Origin: Marinobacter daqiaonensis
GTDB taxonomy: Bacteria > Pseudomonadota > Gammaproteobacteria > Pseudomonadales > Oleiphilaceae
Assembly: GCF_900115285.1 (NCBI RefSeq)
Contig: NZ_FOYW01000001.1
Coordinates: forward strand, 1,151,616 to 1,215,615
Length of the DNA stretch: 64,000 nucleotides
Direction: 5' to 3'
Shown here: one piece after another, positions 38,306 to 48,278 of the stretch
Layout: the number at the start of each line of letters is the position of its first letter
Position numbering within the stretch: position 1 is the stretch's first letter
Notes under the pieces: generated by a model
What the model was told of the DNA's origin: nothing
Database searches by the model: none
The model's input: only the letters and a program-made list of their open reading frames with translations
Made by a program: the position numbers and the translations under genes

Positions 38306-39751
38306 ATGCATAACAAATCCGTAGCAGAACTCTCCAGAGAACTGGAAAGCGGCGCGATCTCCAGCGTCGAGTTGACCCGGCAGCTCCTAGACCGCATCAA
38401 GCGGGAGGACGGCGCCTATAACAGCTTTATCACCGTAACCGAGGAAGAGGCCCTGGCGGACGCCAAAGCGGCGGACGAACAGCGCGCCACCGGCAAAGCC
38501 ACTCCCTGGACCGGCGTCCCCTTCGCCCACAAGGACATCTTCTGCACCCGGGGCGTGCGCACCACCTGTGGCTCGAAGATGCTGGAGAATTTCGTTCCGC
38601 CCTACGACGCCACAGTCACCGCGAATTTCCGACGGGCCGGCGCGGTCTGCCTGGGCAAGACCAATATGGACGAGTTCGCCATGGGTTCGTCCACCGAATC
38701 CAGTTATTTCGGCGCCACCACCAACCCCTGGGGCGAACAGCGGGTGCCCGGCGGCTCCTCGGGCGGGTCGGCGGCTGCGGTCGCTGCGCGCCTGGTACCG
38801 GCGGCGACCGCCACCGATACCGGTGGTTCCATCCGCCAGCCGGCGGCCCTGTGCGGCATCACCGGCCTCAAGCCCACCTACGGCCGTGTGTCCCGCTACG
38901 GGATGATTGCCTTCGCCTCCAGCCTGGACCAGGGCGGCACCATGGCCCGCACCGCCGAAGACAACGCCATGATGCTGAATGTGATGGCCGGTTTCGACCC
39001 GAACGATTCCACGTCGGTCGATCGCATCGTGCCGGACTACACCGCCAGCCTGGATGAACCACTTAAAGGCCTCAGGATCGGCCTGCCGAAGGAGTACTTC
39101 AGTGACCAGCTCAGCCCGGCCATGGAGGAGCAGGTCCGTAACGCGGTGAGAGAGTACGAAAAGCTGGGCGCCACCGTAAAGGAGGTGTCGCTGCCCGATG
39201 CCAGGCTTGCGATTGCCGCCTATTACGTGATCGCGCCAGCGGAAGCGTCCGCCAACCTGTCCCGATTCGACGGTGTTCGCTACGGCTACCGGTGTGAGGA
39301 TCCGAAAGACCTGATGGATCTGTACACCCGTACCCGGGCCGAGGGCTTCGGGGACGAGGTGAAGCGCCGTATCCTGGTGGGCACCTACGCCCTGTCCGCC
39401 GGTTATTTTGACGCTTACTACCTCAAGGCCCAGAAGGTCCGGCGTCTCATCCAGCAGGATTTCATCAGTGCCTTCCGTGAAGTAGACGTATTGATGAGCC
39501 CCACCTCGCCCTCGCCGGCGTTCCGGCAGGGGGAGAAGACGAACGATCCCGTGACCATGTACCTGGAGGACATCTTCACCATCGCGGTGAATCTGGCGGG
39601 CGTACCCGCCATGTCGGTACCCGCCGGCTTTGTCGACGGCCTGCCCGTCGGCCTCCAGATCATCGGGGACTATTTCTCCGAGGCCCGGCTGCTCAATGCC
39701 GCCCATCAGTTCCAGCAGGTGACCGACTGGCACCAGCGCGAGCCACAATAA
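38306..39751 (+). CDS. gatA: Aspartyl/glutamyl-tRNA amidotransferase subunit A
   Basis: Glutaminase subunit that releases ammonia for GatB. The 481-residue amidase-signature protein has the catalytic triad Lys76 (FAHKDIFC), cis-Ser151 in [12 protein letters not shown] and nucleophile Ser175 in [10 protein letters not shown]. The rest matches the family, with [12 protein letters not shown] and the C-terminal [19 protein letters not shown]. Confidence 0.97.
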   Translation: MHNKSVAELSRELESGAISSVELTRQLLDRIKREDGAYNSFITVTEEEALADAKAADEQRATGKATPWTGVPFAHKDIFCTRGVRTTCGSKMLENFVPPYDATVTANFRRAGAVCLGKTNMDEFAMGSSTESSYFGATTNPWGEQRVPGGSSGGSAAAVAARLVPAATATDTGGSIRQPAALCGITGLKPTYGRVSRYGMIAFASSLDQGGTMARTAEDNAMMLNVMAGFDPNDSTSVDRIVPDYTASLDEPLKGLRIGLPKEYFSDQLSPAMEEQVRNAVREYEKLGATVKEVSLPDARLAIAAYYVIAPAEASANLSRFDGVRYGYRCEDPKDLMDLYTRTRAEGFGDEVKRRILVGTYALSAGYFDAYYLKAQKVRRLIQQDFISAFREVDVLMSPTSPSPAFRQGEKTNDPVTMYLEDIFTIAVNLAGVPAMSVPAGFVDGLPVGLQIIGDYFSEARLLNAAHQFQQVTDWHQREPQ

Positions 39752-39773
39752 GCCCGACAGAGGAGAGTCTTAC

Positions 39774-41222
39774 ATGCAATGGGATATCGTGATCGGGCTG
39801 GAAATCCACGTTCAGCTTGCCACCCGAACCAAGATCTTTTCCGGCTCCAGCACCGCCTACGGCGCCGAGCCCAACACCCAGGCCAACGCGGTTGATCTGG
39901 CCATGCCGGGCACCCTGCCGGTGCCCAACGAACAGGCATTCCGTTACGCGGTCATGTTCGGCCTGGCGGTGAACGCCGAGATCGAGCGTCGCTCGGTGTT
40001 TGAAAGAAAGAATTACTTCTACCCGGACCTGCCCAAGGGCTACCAGACCACCCAGCTCGAGCGCCCGATCGTCGGGCCCGGCTACGTGGGTATTGATCTG
40101 GAAAATGGCGAAACCAAGCGGGTGCGCATTCACCATGCCCACCTTGAAGAAGATGCCGGCAAATCGCTCCATGAGGACTTCCATGGCATGACCGGGGTTG
40201 ACCTGAACCGAGCGGGCACTCCGTTGATCGAGGTGGTGACCGAGCCGGACATGAACAATGCCGCCGAGGCGGTGGCCTTTGCCAGGAAGCTCCATGGCAT
40301 TGTCACTTCACTCGGTATCTGCGACGGCGACATGTCTCAGGGTTCCATGCGTTTCGACGTCAACATTTCCCTGAAGCCCAAGGGGTCGGACAAGCTTGGC
40401 ACCCGTACGGAAACCAAGAACCTGAACTCTTTCCGTTTCATGGAGCAGGCCATCGCCCATGAGGTGGAGCGGCAGATGGATATCCTGGAAGACGGCGGCA
40501 CCATCACCCAGGAAACCCGCCTGTACAACGGCGACCGGGATGAGTCCCGCTCCATGCGGACCAAGGAGGAGGCCAACGACTACCGCTACTTCCCCTGCCC
40601 GGATCTGTTGCCGGTGGAGATTGATGAGGCTTTTATAGAAGAGGCCCGCGCCAGCCTTCCGGAACTGCCGGATGCCCGCAAGGCGCGCTTCATGGAGCAG
40701 TATGGCCTGAATGACTATGATGCAAGCCTGTTGGCGAGTGACTCCAGGCTGGCGGCGTTCTTTGAAGAGACGGTCAAGCATGGCAAGGACGCGAAGCTGG
40801 CGGCCAACTGGATCCAGGGCGAATTCTCGGCGCGCCTGAATGCCGAGGGCAAGTCCGTTGCCCAGTCGCCCGTTTCCGGCAAGCAGCTCGGGGATCTGGT
40901 GGTTCGGATTGCGGACAACACGATTTCTTCCGCCGGTGCCAAGAAGGTTTTTGAGGCGCTCTGGACCGGTGAGAATGATGATGTGGACGCCATTATCGAG
41001 GCAAAGGGCCTGAAGCAGGTTTCCGATACCGGGGAACTGGAGAAGATGGTGGACGAGGTTCTGGCCGAGATGCCGGATCAGGTTGCCCAGTATCAGCAGG
41101 AGGAAGACCCCAAGAAGCGGAAGAAGATGCTTGGTGGGTTTATGGGGCCCCTGATGAAGGCCTCCAAGGGTCAGGGTAACCCCAAGCTGTTTAATGAGAT
41201 TCTTCAGAAGAAACTGGGGTAA
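39774..41222 (+). CDS. gatB: Aspartyl/glutamyl-tRNA amidotransferase subunit B
   Basis: Kinase and transamidase subunit that activates the misacylated tRNA and transfers ammonia. The 482-residue protein has the opening [10 protein letters not shown], the [13 protein letters not shown] region, [17 protein letters not shown], the [17 protein letters not shown] motif and a C-terminal YqeY-like tail domain ending in [10 protein letters not shown]. Presence of GatCAB suggests that asparaginyl- or glutaminyl-tRNA is made indirectly in this organism. Confidence 0.97.
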   Translation: MQWDIVIGLEIHVQLATRTKIFSGSSTAYGAEPNTQANAVDLAMPGTLPVPNEQAFRYAVMFGLAVNAEIERRSVFERKNYFYPDLPKGYQTTQLERPIVGPGYVGIDLENGETKRVRIHHAHLEEDAGKSLHEDFHGMTGVDLNRAGTPLIEVVTEPDMNNAAEAVAFARKLHGIVTSLGICDGDMSQGSMRFDVNISLKPKGSDKLGTRTETKNLNSFRFMEQAIAHEVERQMDILEDGGTITQETRLYNGDRDESRSMRTKEEANDYRYFPCPDLLPVEIDEAFIEEARASLPELPDARKARFMEQYGLNDYDASLLASDSRLAAFFEETVKHGKDAKLAANWIQGEFSARLNAEGKSVAQSPVSGKQLGDLVVRIADNTISSAGAKKVFEALWTGENDDVDAIIEAKGLKQVSDTGELEKMVDEVLAEMPDQVAQYQQEEDPKKRKKMLGGFMGPLMKASKGQGNPKLFNEILQKKLG

Positions 41223-41265
41223 CTTTTGCGTTGGCCTTCCGGCCTGGTTGATCGACTGATTGGTG

Positions 41266-41389
41266 CGGGGACTGGGACCGGGGTGGTATCCCTTTTTCCG
41301 CTGCAATTCACGGCCCATCCTTGGGCCGACCTTGCCCCGCGCCATCCATGGCGCTGCTACAAAAGGGATACCACCCCACTCCCGGCCGA
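41266..41389. repeat. Long-arm hairpin, family C copy 2
   Basis: The arms GGGGTGGTATCCCTTTT and AAAAGGGATACCACCCC pair perfectly over 17 bp. Inside, read on the minus strand, are a GCGCCATGGATGGCGC palindrome and a second hairpin GGCCC..GGGCC, then GTGAATTGCAGCGG. It starts about 40 bases after the gatB stop and may end the gatCAB transcript. It is the inverted partner of copy 3. Confidence 0.8.
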
Positions 41390-41605
41390 ACGACTCAGAT
41401 AACGCCGGCGAGGATGATAGACACAAGGATTAAAAGACAAACAGCGTTTAGCTATTACTGGATGCTGATAGGCACTTAGGAAGAAAGTATTGCTCGATTG
41501 CAGTACTAGCCCCCAACCTTGCCTGTAGAAGAAATGGTTTCGGGAGACGAGAAAAAACCAGGCACAGCCAACCAATTTACTCGTAGGCAGGGACAGTGTT
41601 CGCGG
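41390..41605. other. AT-richer spacer between two inverted family C hairpins
   Basis: About 215 bases between copies 2 and 3 in the gap between convergent gatB and rimO. Composition is visibly more AT-rich than the surrounding genes. I see no supported gene, promoter or tRNA here; open frames crossing it run into both hairpins and lack ribosome sites. Confidence 0.6.
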
Positions 41606-41719
41606 GGGCTTCGGGTTGGGGGGCTCTTTCGCAGCAGCGCCATGGATGGCGCGGTGCAAGGTCGGTCCAGGGAAGGACCGTGAATTGCAGCGGAGAAAGA
41701 GCCCCCCAGCCCGAAGCCC
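41606..41719. repeat. Long-arm hairpin, family C copy 3
   Basis: Arms of 25 bases (41606-41630 and 41695-41719) pair along GGGGGGCTCTTTC / GAAAGAGCCCCCC, with a single G-T wobble further out. The interior repeats copy 2 in opposite orientation: GCGCCATGGATGGCGC, then the GGTCC..GGACC hairpin, then GTGAATTGCAGCGG. The inner hairpin differs from copy 2 by compensating changes. It ends 35 bases before the rimO stop. Confidence 0.85.
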
Positions 41720-41753
41720 TTCCTCCAAACTACCAATCAAGCCCAATTGACGG

Positions 41754-43094
41754 TCAATCGGCCAAAATACCCCAGAGGTCATGCTCATCAGCATGCTCAA
41801 CAACCACCCGAACAATCTGCCCGGGCTCCAACCCGGTCTCGTCATTCAGGTAGACCATGCCATCAATCTCAGGCGCATCCGCCTTGGACCGGCCAATGGC
41901 ACCCTCCTCGTCGACCTCGTCAATCAGCACCTCAATGGTGGTGCCAATCTTGGCCTGAAGGCGGGCTGCTGAAATCTCGGCCTGCTTGGCCATGAACCGG
42001 GCCAGACGCTCTTCCTTCACTTCCTCCGGAACCGCACCTTCCAGCTCGTTGGCCTTCGCCCCTTCCACGGCGCTGTAGGTGAACGCACCGACCCGGTCCA
42101 GCTGGGCCTCCTCCAGCCAGTCCAGCAGGTACTGGAAATCCTCTTCCGTCTCGCCGGGGAAACCGACGATAAAGGTGGAGCGAATGGTCAGCTCCGGGCA
42201 GATCTCCCGCCAGCGGCGGATCCGCTCCAGGGTCTTGCTGTCGTGGGCGGGGCGCTTCATGGCCTTGAGGACACGGGGACTGGCATGCTGGAAGGGAATA
42301 TCCAGATACGGCAGGATCTTGCCTTCCGCCATCAGCGGAATCACGTCGTCCACGTGGGGATAGGGGTAGACGTAATGCAGCCGAACCCAGACCCCGAGAT
42401 CGCCCAGAGCCTCACACAACGATTGCATCTTGGTTTTCAGCGGCCGCCCCTGCCAGAAGCCTGTCCGGTACTTGGTATCGACGCCGTAGGCGGAGGTGTC
42501 CTGGGATATCACCAGCAGCTCCTTCACCCCGGCGTCCACCAGGCGCTGGGCCTCATCCATCACGTCACCGATGGGCCGGCTGACCAGGTCACCGCGCATG
42601 GAAGGAATAATGCAGAAGGTGCAACGATGATTGCAGCCTTCGGAAATCTTCAGGTAGGCGTAATGACGGGGCGTCAGCTTGATCCCCTGGGGCGGAACCA
42701 GGTCGGTGAACGGGTCGTGCACCTTTCTCGGAGGCACGTACTGATGCACCGCCCCCACCACCTCTTCATAGGCATGGGGACCTGAAACCGCCAGCACGCC
42801 GGGGTGGGTCTCACGGATTCTGTCCGCCTCGACGCCCATGCACCCGGTGACGATCACTTTGCCGTTTTCGTTGATGGCCTCGCCGATAGCGTCCAGCGAT
42901 TCCTGCTTCGCCGCGTCTATAAAACCACAGGTGTTGACCACGACAATGTCCGCGTCTTCATAGGTCGGAACCACGTCGTAACCGTCCTGACGCAACTGAG
43001 TCAGGATCCGCTCGGAATCCACCAGGGCCTTGGGACAGCCGAGGCTGATAAATCCGACTTTACCACCGGAGGTGGCGGGAGCTTTTTCTGTCAT
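41754..43094 (-). CDS. rimO: Ribosomal protein S12 methylthiotransferase RimO
   Basis: Radical-SAM enzyme adding a methylthio group to Asp89 (E. coli numbering) of ribosomal protein S12. The 446-residue protein has the N-terminal cluster cysteines Cys20, Cys56 and Cys85, the radical-SAM triad Cys154/158/161 (CNHRCTFC), and a C-terminal TRAM domain. [16 protein letters not shown] distinguishes RimO from its paralogue MiaB, which is also in this window at 49.2 kb. Confidence 0.96.
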   Translation of the reverse strand: MTEKAPATSGGKVGFISLGCPKALVDSERILTQLRQDGYDVVPTYEDADIVVVNTCGFIDAAKQESLDAIGEAINENGKVIVTGCMGVEADRIRETHPGVLAVSGPHAYEEVVGAVHQYVPPRKVHDPFTDLVPPQGIKLTPRHYAYLKISEGCNHRCTFCIIPSMRGDLVSRPIGDVMDEAQRLVDAGVKELLVISQDTSAYGVDTKYRTGFWQGRPLKTKMQSLCEALGDLGVWVRLHYVYPYPHVDDVIPLMAEGKILPYLDIPFQHASPRVLKAMKRPAHDSKTLERIRRWREICPELTIRSTFIVGFPGETEEDFQYLLDWLEEAQLDRVGAFTYSAVEGAKANELEGAVPEEVKEERLARFMAKQAEISAARLQAKIGTTIEVLIDEVDEEGAIGRSKADAPEIDGMVYLNDETGLEPGQIVRVVVEHADEHDLWGILAD

Positions 43095-43536
43095 CAGGAA
43101 ACCGCTATCGTTGAATTTTTAACCGGCAGGGATTCTACAGGACGCCGCTGCTTACAAGAAGACTTGCGGGTAGGGGTTTAACGCAAACAGCCCCCTCAAT
43201 GGCGAATCGTTGCAGATGTGACAGAAGTCCACCTGAAAACCACATAACATGACGCACGTCACGACGCCCCATCTTGCTGGTCACAATTCAACCAGTTAAA
43301 ATTGGCCGCAATAAGAAAAACCAATATGAGTCCGAAGTTACGTGGCCATGTTGCGAGCCTCTGAAAAAGAGGCCTGGCACCGGTTGAATTGATCCAGCCG
43401 ACAAGGAATCACCACACTCGATTTTGTAGTTCAGGGCGCAGGAGGCGCACCAGGGGCTTTTTCCGAGATTCGTCAATACACAGGGTAACGGCCCACTCAG
43501 CTTCGGCCACCGACGGGTAATCAGACCGAACAGGGT
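43095..43536. other. Gene-free divergent region between rimO and the PilZ gene
   Basis: 442 bases between divergent genes. It must carry both promoters. I see a small hairpin (GCCTCTGAAAAAGAGGC at 43357-43373) and a distant inverted pair AATTCAACC / GGTTGAATT at about 43285 and 43382, both too weak to interpret. No supported open frame, tRNA or repeat family member is present. Confidence 0.5.
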
Positions 43537-43995
43537 ATGACAATGGGAAAGCCGCTAGACATTGAGTCCGGAAACGCGAAGCCACTGCGGGTAAAACCCC
43601 GCGCCGCGGAGCCCAACCTCAGAGACCAGCAACGGGTGGATGTGAAGCTGCCCGTAACCCTGAACCGGCCCGGCCAGGCCGTGATCGAATGCGAAATCTG
43701 CAACCTTTCCCGCTCAGGCATGCTGATCCGTTGTACCGGAAAAGTCACCGACGTCCTGATGCCGGGTCGACGAACCCCCGCCCCTGGCGACTGGATTGAT
43801 GTAACCGCCCGCTTCGAGGTCCCCGTGATCGCCCGGCAGACCATCTCCCTCGCTGCACGGTGCCACATCGCCCACCTGCGACGCATAGCCCGGGACGAAT
43901 TCCACCTTGGCATCCGTTTCGTGGACTTTGAGGGACGCGGCTTTGATTACGTCGACCAGTATGTTCATCGCCTTATGGCCGATCGAATCGTCTGA
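43537..43995 (+). CDS. Single-domain PilZ protein (probable cyclic-di-GMP receptor)
   Basis: A 152-residue soluble protein made mainly of one PilZ domain. Both ligand motifs are intact: RxxxR as Arg29 to Arg33 (RDQQR) and the N-x-S-x-x-G motif as Asn56, Ser58 and Gly61 (NLSRSG). It should therefore bind cyclic-di-GMP. Residues 1-26 form a basic, probably flexible tail. No enzymatic or membrane domain is attached, and neighbours (rimO, cysD) give no clue to its target. An ATG at 43543 is an alternative start. Confidence 0.88.
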   Translation: MTMGKPLDIESGNAKPLRVKPRAAEPNLRDQQRVDVKLPVTLNRPGQAVIECEICNLSRSGMLIRCTGKVTDVLMPGRRTPAPGDWIDVTARFEVPVIARQTISLAARCHIAHLRRIARDEFHLGIRFVDFEGRGFDYVDQYVHRLMADRIV

Positions 43996-44196
43996 GCCAG
44001 AGCGTTTCCGGATCGGCAAACGGCACCTCACTATCCGCTATAACCACCATGCTTTCCTGCGCATATTGTTATAGCGGTAAACTCTATTAGCTCATCTTCT
44101 TATAAGTTCTCACCCCTGATATAGTAGCGCTTCTCTTGGAAAATCCTTTCTTTATCTGTTACTGGCCCTCTGGCCAAGCGCTCGGTGAGCTGAATT

Positions 44197-45105
44197 ATGA
44201 CCACGTACAACCTGACACATCTCAAGCAGCTGGAAGCTGAAAGCATCCACATCATTCGGGAGGTCGCCGCAGAGTTCGACAACCCGGTCATGCTCTACTC
44301 CGTTGGCAAGGATTCCGCTGTCATGCTGCACCTGGCGCGGAAGGCCTTTTACCCGGGCAAACTTCCTTTTCCCCTGTTGCACGTCGACACCACCTGGAAA
44401 TTCCGGGAAATGATCGAGTTCCGCGACCGGAAAGCCAAGGAATACGGCCTCGACCTGATCGTGCACATCAACGAAGAAGGCGTGAAGCAGGGCGTGGGAC
44501 CCTTCACCCATGGCAGTGCCAAGCACACTGACATCATGAAAACCCAGTCCCTGAAGCAGGCCCTGAACAAGTACAAGTTCGACGCTGCCTTTGGAGGGGC
44601 CCGCCGCGACGAGGAAAAGTCCCGCGCCAAGGAGCGCGTCTACTCCTTCCGGGACGAATACCATCGCTGGGACCCCAAGAATCAGCGCCCTGAGCTCTGG
44701 AACATCTACAACGGCAAGATCAACAAGGGCGAGAGCATCCGGGTATTCCCGCTGTCCAACTGGACAGAGCTGGATATCTGGCAATACATCTACCTTGAGA
44801 ACATCGAGATCGTGCCACTGTACTATGCGGCCAAGCGCCCGGTCGTCGAGCGCGACGGCACGCTGATCATGGTGGACGACGACCGTATGCCGCTGAAGGA
44901 AGGCGAAACACCGATGATGAAGTCGGTCCGCTTCCGCACCCTCGGCTGTTACCCGCTGACCGGCGCCATTGAATCCGGGGCAGACACGCTGCCGGAGATC
45001 ATCCAGGAAATGTTGCTGGCCACCAGCTCCGAGCGCCAGGGCCGCGTTATCGACCACGATTCGGCCGGGTCCATGGAACAGAAGAAGCGGGAAGGGTATT
45101 TCTAA
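44197..45105 (+). CDS. cysD: Sulfate adenylyltransferase subunit 2
   Basis: Catalytic subunit of ATP sulfurylase, forming adenosine 5'-phosphosulfate in assimilatory sulfate reduction. The 302-residue protein has the PP-loop [18 protein letters not shown] (SVGKDS at 35-40), the [13 protein letters not shown] segment, [16 protein letters not shown] and the C-terminal REGYF. A 200-base upstream gap, AT-richer near 44.05-44.15 kb, should hold the promoter; a CysB site is plausible but not identified. cysN follows after one base. Confidence 0.97.
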   Translation: MTTYNLTHLKQLEAESIHIIREVAAEFDNPVMLYSVGKDSAVMLHLARKAFYPGKLPFPLLHVDTTWKFREMIEFRDRKAKEYGLDLIVHINEEGVKQGVGPFTHGSAKHTDIMKTQSLKQALNKYKFDAAFGGARRDEEKSRAKERVYSFRDEYHRWDPKNQRPELWNIYNGKINKGESIRVFPLSNWTELDIWQYIYLENIEIVPLYYAAKRPVVERDGTLIMVDDDRMPLKEGETPMMKSVRFRTLGCYPLTGAIESGADTLPEIIQEMLLATSSERQGRVIDHDSAGSMEQKKREGYF

Positions 45106-45106
45106 A

Positions 45107-46765
45107 ATGTCACACCAATCCGAACTGATTGCAGAAGATATTCAGGCCTACCTGAAGCAACACGAGAACAAGGAGCTGCTGCGCCTGCTGACCTGCGGCA
45201 GCGTGGATGACGGCAAGAGCACCCTCATCGGCCGCCTGCTCCATGACACCAAGATGATCTACGAAGATCATATGGCCAGCCTCAAGACCGACAGCGCCAA
45301 GATGGGCACCACCGGCGAGAAGCTGGACCTGGCCCTGCTGGTGGATGGCCTCCAGGCGGAGCGTGAACAGGGCATCACCATCGATGTTGCCTACCGGTAC
45401 TTCTCCACCGACAAGCGCAAGTTCATCATTGCGGACACCCCGGGCCACGAGCAGTACACCCGGAACATGGCCACCGGTGCGTCCACCGCGCAGCTCGCGA
45501 TCGTCATGATCGATGCCCGCTACGGCGTGCTGACCCAGACCCGTCGTCATTCCTACATCGCATCCCTGCTGGGTATCCGCCATGTGGTCGTGGCCATAAA
45601 CAAGATGGACCTGGTGGATTTCAGCGAAGAGCGCTTCAACGAAATCAAGGACGACTACCTGTCGTTCGCCACCAAGCTTGGCCTGAAGGACATTCGGTTT
45701 GTGCCCATTTCCGCACTGGAAGGCGACAACGTGGTAAACCGGAGCGAGAGAAGCCCCTGGTTCACCGGTCAGCCGCTGATGGAAATTCTGGAAACGGTGG
45801 AGGTGTCCCGGGACAAGAACCTGGAGCATTTCCGCTTCCCGGTGCAGTACGTTACCCGTCCCAACCTGAACTTCCGTGGCTTCTGCGGCACCATCGCCTC
45901 CGGCGTGATCCGTCCGGGCGACAAGGTTATGGCCCTGCCCTCCCGACGTACCAGCTCCATCAAGGAAGTGGTCACCTTTGACGGCAATCTGGAGGAAGCC
46001 TACATCGATCAGGCCGTGACCCTGACCCTCAACGATGAGATCGACGTAAGTCGCGGGGACATGCTGGTCAAGGCCGAGGATGAGCCGGAAGTGGGTAACC
46101 GCTTCAATGCCCACATTGTCTGGATGACAGACTCGCCGCTGGAGACCGGTCGTCTCTACGACATCAAGCTGGGACCGACCTTCACGTCCGGTACGGTGAA
46201 AACGATCCATCACCAGACCGATGTGAATACGCTTGAACAGAACGCCAACCCCAGCCAGCTGGCCCTGAACGAGATTGGTCTGTGTGAGCTGACCCTGAGC
46301 CAGCCCATTGCCTTTGACGCCTACCAGCGCAACCATGCAACAGGCAGCTTCATTGTCATTGATCGCCTGAGCAACGTGACCGTGGGCGCTGGCATGGTGG
46401 CCAGTATCGCAGGTGGCGTGGAGTCTCTGGACCCGGTAACAACCGAAGAGCGCGAGCGCCGCCTGGCACAGAAGCCTGCGATCATTGCCTGTAATGGCAA
46501 GAAGGCCCCGGCCCTTGCCACGGCTGTAGAACGCGCGCTGTTCGACCAGGGCAAGACCACCGTGGTTCTCACCGAGACCAACGCCGGCACGGCGGACGAC
46601 CGTCGTCGAACCGCCCAACTGCTTGCGGCCCACGGTCTGGTAGCCATTGCCGTCGATCTGGGTACAGACGTCGCCACCGTCACCACCTCGGCGGACACTG
46701 ACGAGGAAATACCGGGCGCCGTGAGCGAACTGCTCCAGGGGCTGATCCGGGACAAGCGGCTTTAA
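45107..46765 (+). CDS. cysN: Sulfate adenylyltransferase subunit 1 with a degenerate C-terminal domain
   Basis: GTPase subunit that drives APS formation by CysD. The 552-residue protein has G1 GSVDDGKST at 31-39, G3 DTPGHEQY near 110 and G4 NKMD at 165-168, then two beta-barrel domains to about residue 440. Typical CysN is about 475 residues and CysNC fusions about 630. Here a tail of about 97 residues (456-552) begins [23 protein letters not shown], placed and patterned like the APS kinase CysC. Where CysC has its GLSGSGKST-type P-loop the tail reads CNGKKAPA, so it cannot bind ATP in the usual way. No separate cysC is in this window. Confidence 0.95.
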   Translation: MSHQSELIAEDIQAYLKQHENKELLRLLTCGSVDDGKSTLIGRLLHDTKMIYEDHMASLKTDSAKMGTTGEKLDLALLVDGLQAEREQGITIDVAYRYFSTDKRKFIIADTPGHEQYTRNMATGASTAQLAIVMIDARYGVLTQTRRHSYIASLLGIRHVVVAINKMDLVDFSEERFNEIKDDYLSFATKLGLKDIRFVPISALEGDNVVNRSERSPWFTGQPLMEILETVEVSRDKNLEHFRFPVQYVTRPNLNFRGFCGTIASGVIRPGDKVMALPSRRTSSIKEVVTFDGNLEEAYIDQAVTLTLNDEIDVSRGDMLVKAEDEPEVGNRFNAHIVWMTDSPLETGRLYDIKLGPTFTSGTVKTIHHQTDVNTLEQNANPSQLALNEIGLCELTLSQPIAFDAYQRNHATGSFIVIDRLSNVTVGAGMVASIAGGVESLDPVTTEERERRLAQKPAIIACNGKKAPALATAVERALFDQGKTTVVLTETNAGTADDRRRTAQLLAAHGLVAIAVDLGTDVATVTTSADTDEEIPGAVSELLQGLIRDKRL

Positions 46766-46768
46766 AGA

Positions 46769-47234
46769 CGATTTAGCCGCGGAATCCACGGAAGGACACG
46801 GAAGGAAAGACAAAGAAAAGATAAGCCACGGACGAGACGGACCAGCACGGACAAAGACAAAAGATCGTTTAAGCAGTAAATCTTTTGTCCGTGAAGTCCG
46901 TGTCGTCCGTGGCTAGTGTCCCGTTTGGTTAATTCGCTGATCCACTGCTTGCCGCTGGCGCCTCTGGCCAAGGCGCCAGTCCGAAGGTGTGGTGGTTCCA
47001 CATCAAGGGCTGGCAACACAGGTCCAGAGGCGCCAGCGGCAAGCCCTTCGGGAGCTCCTGAAAGCCTTGATAGCTGTGTTGCGGTGTCTCGATTTGGAGC
47101 CACCAAACCTTCACCACCGCGCCTTGCTCTCAAGGCTTTCAGGGGCTCAGTGGATCAGCGAATTAACCAAACGGGACACTAGTTTTTATCTTTTATTTTT
47201 CCGTGTCTTCCGTGGATTCCGTGGCCAACAAAAG
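46769..47234. repeat. Nested palindromic repeat, family A copy 4, interrupted
   Basis: Between cysN and ndpA. The outer left arm is a mixed CGCGGAA, N2, CACGGAA, N3, CACGGAA. The inner left arm uses a third version of the unit, CACGGAC, GA, GACGGAC, CAG, CACGGAC, with the same N2/N3 spacing. A core hairpin (AAAAGAT against ATCTTTT) and the matching right inner arm follow, ending GTCCGTGGCTA. The 264-bp MITE-like element comes next, and then the right outer arm (TTCCGTG units) at 47200-47224. Confidence 0.8.
46914..47181. mobile_element. MITE-like element with 35-bp perfect inverted ends
   Basis: The sequence at 46913-46947 is an exact reverse complement of 47148-47182 (ends CTAGTGTCCCGTTTGG / CCAAACGGGACACTAG). 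Taking TA as the target duplication (46914-46915 and 47180-47181), the element is 264 bp. It encodes no transposase. Its interior has two more inverted pairs, CTTGCCGCTGGCGCCTCTGG with its complement and CTGAAAGCCTTGA with TCAAGGCTTTCAG. TA duplication is typical of IS630/Tc1 type elements, which is a hint about the mobilising enzyme and no proof. Confidence 0.75.
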
Positions 47235-47246
47235 GATACCCCTCCC

Positions 47247-48263
47247 ATGGCCATCAAACACCTCCGTGTCGCTTTCGCCAGTCAGTATCAGCCCGGTCAG
47301 CCGGCGCGAATGCAGGCGGGAGCTCCCCTGCAGGAGCCCGGTGGCGACTACGAGATGCTGCACAAGCAGATGAAGCGGCTGTTCAACAGCAAGCCCGGCA
47401 AGAAGTATGGACGCTTTTCCGAGGACATTGGCGAGAATCCCTTCAGCGCCTGGCTCAAGGACTATCTTGAGGACAAACAGACCTTCGCCTCCCTCACCGA
47501 CCGCCTGTTCGGCCAGTGGCAGGAATTGCTCAATGGCGCTCAGGAAGAGTTTTCCGGCCACCTGATGCTGGTCCACGAAGCGCTCGCCGACGGCGAAGTG
47601 GCGTACCTGCTCATACTGGAAAGTGACAGTGCCCTGCGCTTCGACGGCAACCAGGCCCTGGACTCCACTGACGTTCTGAGCCTGTCACGGCTCAACCTGG
47701 CTGTACGTATTGAACTGGATGACTGGCTGAGCGGCAACACCAGTGAGAATTACCTCACCCTGGTACACGGCCGGGGTACCGGCGAAGCCGGTGAGCTCTT
47801 CATCCGTCTCTGCGGTTTCACAAACCAGGTGGATGTGGAAAAGGAAACCCTCACCTTCCTCGATGCGGTGGAAGCCTTTGCCAAAAGTTCCGAACCCGAG
47901 GAGGCCGGAAAGGTGCGCGCCCGGGCCTATGAGTTCTGCAAGGAGCAACACGCCCTGGGGGAGCCGGTGGAAATTTCTGCGCTGTCAGGCTATCTCGACG
48001 AGAGCCAGCCGGAACGCTTCCGGGAATTCGCCTCCCAGACGGCCGAAATGCCGGAGAGCGGTGTTCTTCATCCGGATCACCGCAAGGTCAAAAAACTGGT
48101 GCGTATCGCCGGCTCTGGCGGCGGCATGAGCGTTTCCTTTTCCTCGGACCTCGTCAACCAGGCGGTGTACTACGACCGGGATAAGGACGCACTCACTATC
48201 ACCCGCCTGCCAAAGGCATTGCGGGAACAGTTGCAGCGGTATCTGGAAGACCGGAATGACTGA
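47247..48263 (+). CDS. Nucleoid-associated protein NdpA/YejK
   Basis: A 338-residue member of the 37-kDa nucleoid-associated (NdpA, YejK) family, which binds DNA and, in E. coli, type II topoisomerases. It has the family opening IKHLRVAFASQ, FNSKPGKKYGRFSED in the first third, and the C-terminal SGGGMSVSFSSDLVNQAVYYD segment. The ATG at 47247 is the only sensible start; the frame reaches back to 46989 through the mobile element. The family A right arm lies just upstream. Confidence 0.92.
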   Translation: MAIKHLRVAFASQYQPGQPARMQAGAPLQEPGGDYEMLHKQMKRLFNSKPGKKYGRFSEDIGENPFSAWLKDYLEDKQTFASLTDRLFGQWQELLNGAQEEFSGHLMLVHEALADGEVAYLLILESDSALRFDGNQALDSTDVLSLSRLNLAVRIELDDWLSGNTSENYLTLVHGRGTGEAGELFIRLCGFTNQVDVEKETLTFLDAVEAFAKSSEPEEAGKVRARAYEFCKEQHALGEPVEISALSGYLDESQPERFREFASQTAEMPESGVLHPDHRKVKKLVRIAGSGGGMSVSFSSDLVNQAVYYDRDKDALTITRLPKALREQLQRYLEDRND

Positions 48264-48278
48264 GTGACGGTTTCTGCC

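Noticed and set aside
41357..41845. 162-codon open frame in the gatB-rimO gap
   Set aside because: It crosses both family C hairpins and runs into rimO antisense to nothing meaningful; no ribosome site or family pattern.
44969..45106. Upstream extension of cysN into cysD
   Set aside because: The extension is an out-of-frame reading of cysD; the ATG at 45107 gives the normal N-terminus.
45110..46813. 567-codon open frame opposite cysN
   Set aside because: Same reasoning as for the other antisense frames; it ends inside a repeat.
46989..47246. Upstream extension of ndpA through the mobile element
   Set aside because: The added residues are the translated inverted repeat; the ATG at 47247 gives the family N-terminus.
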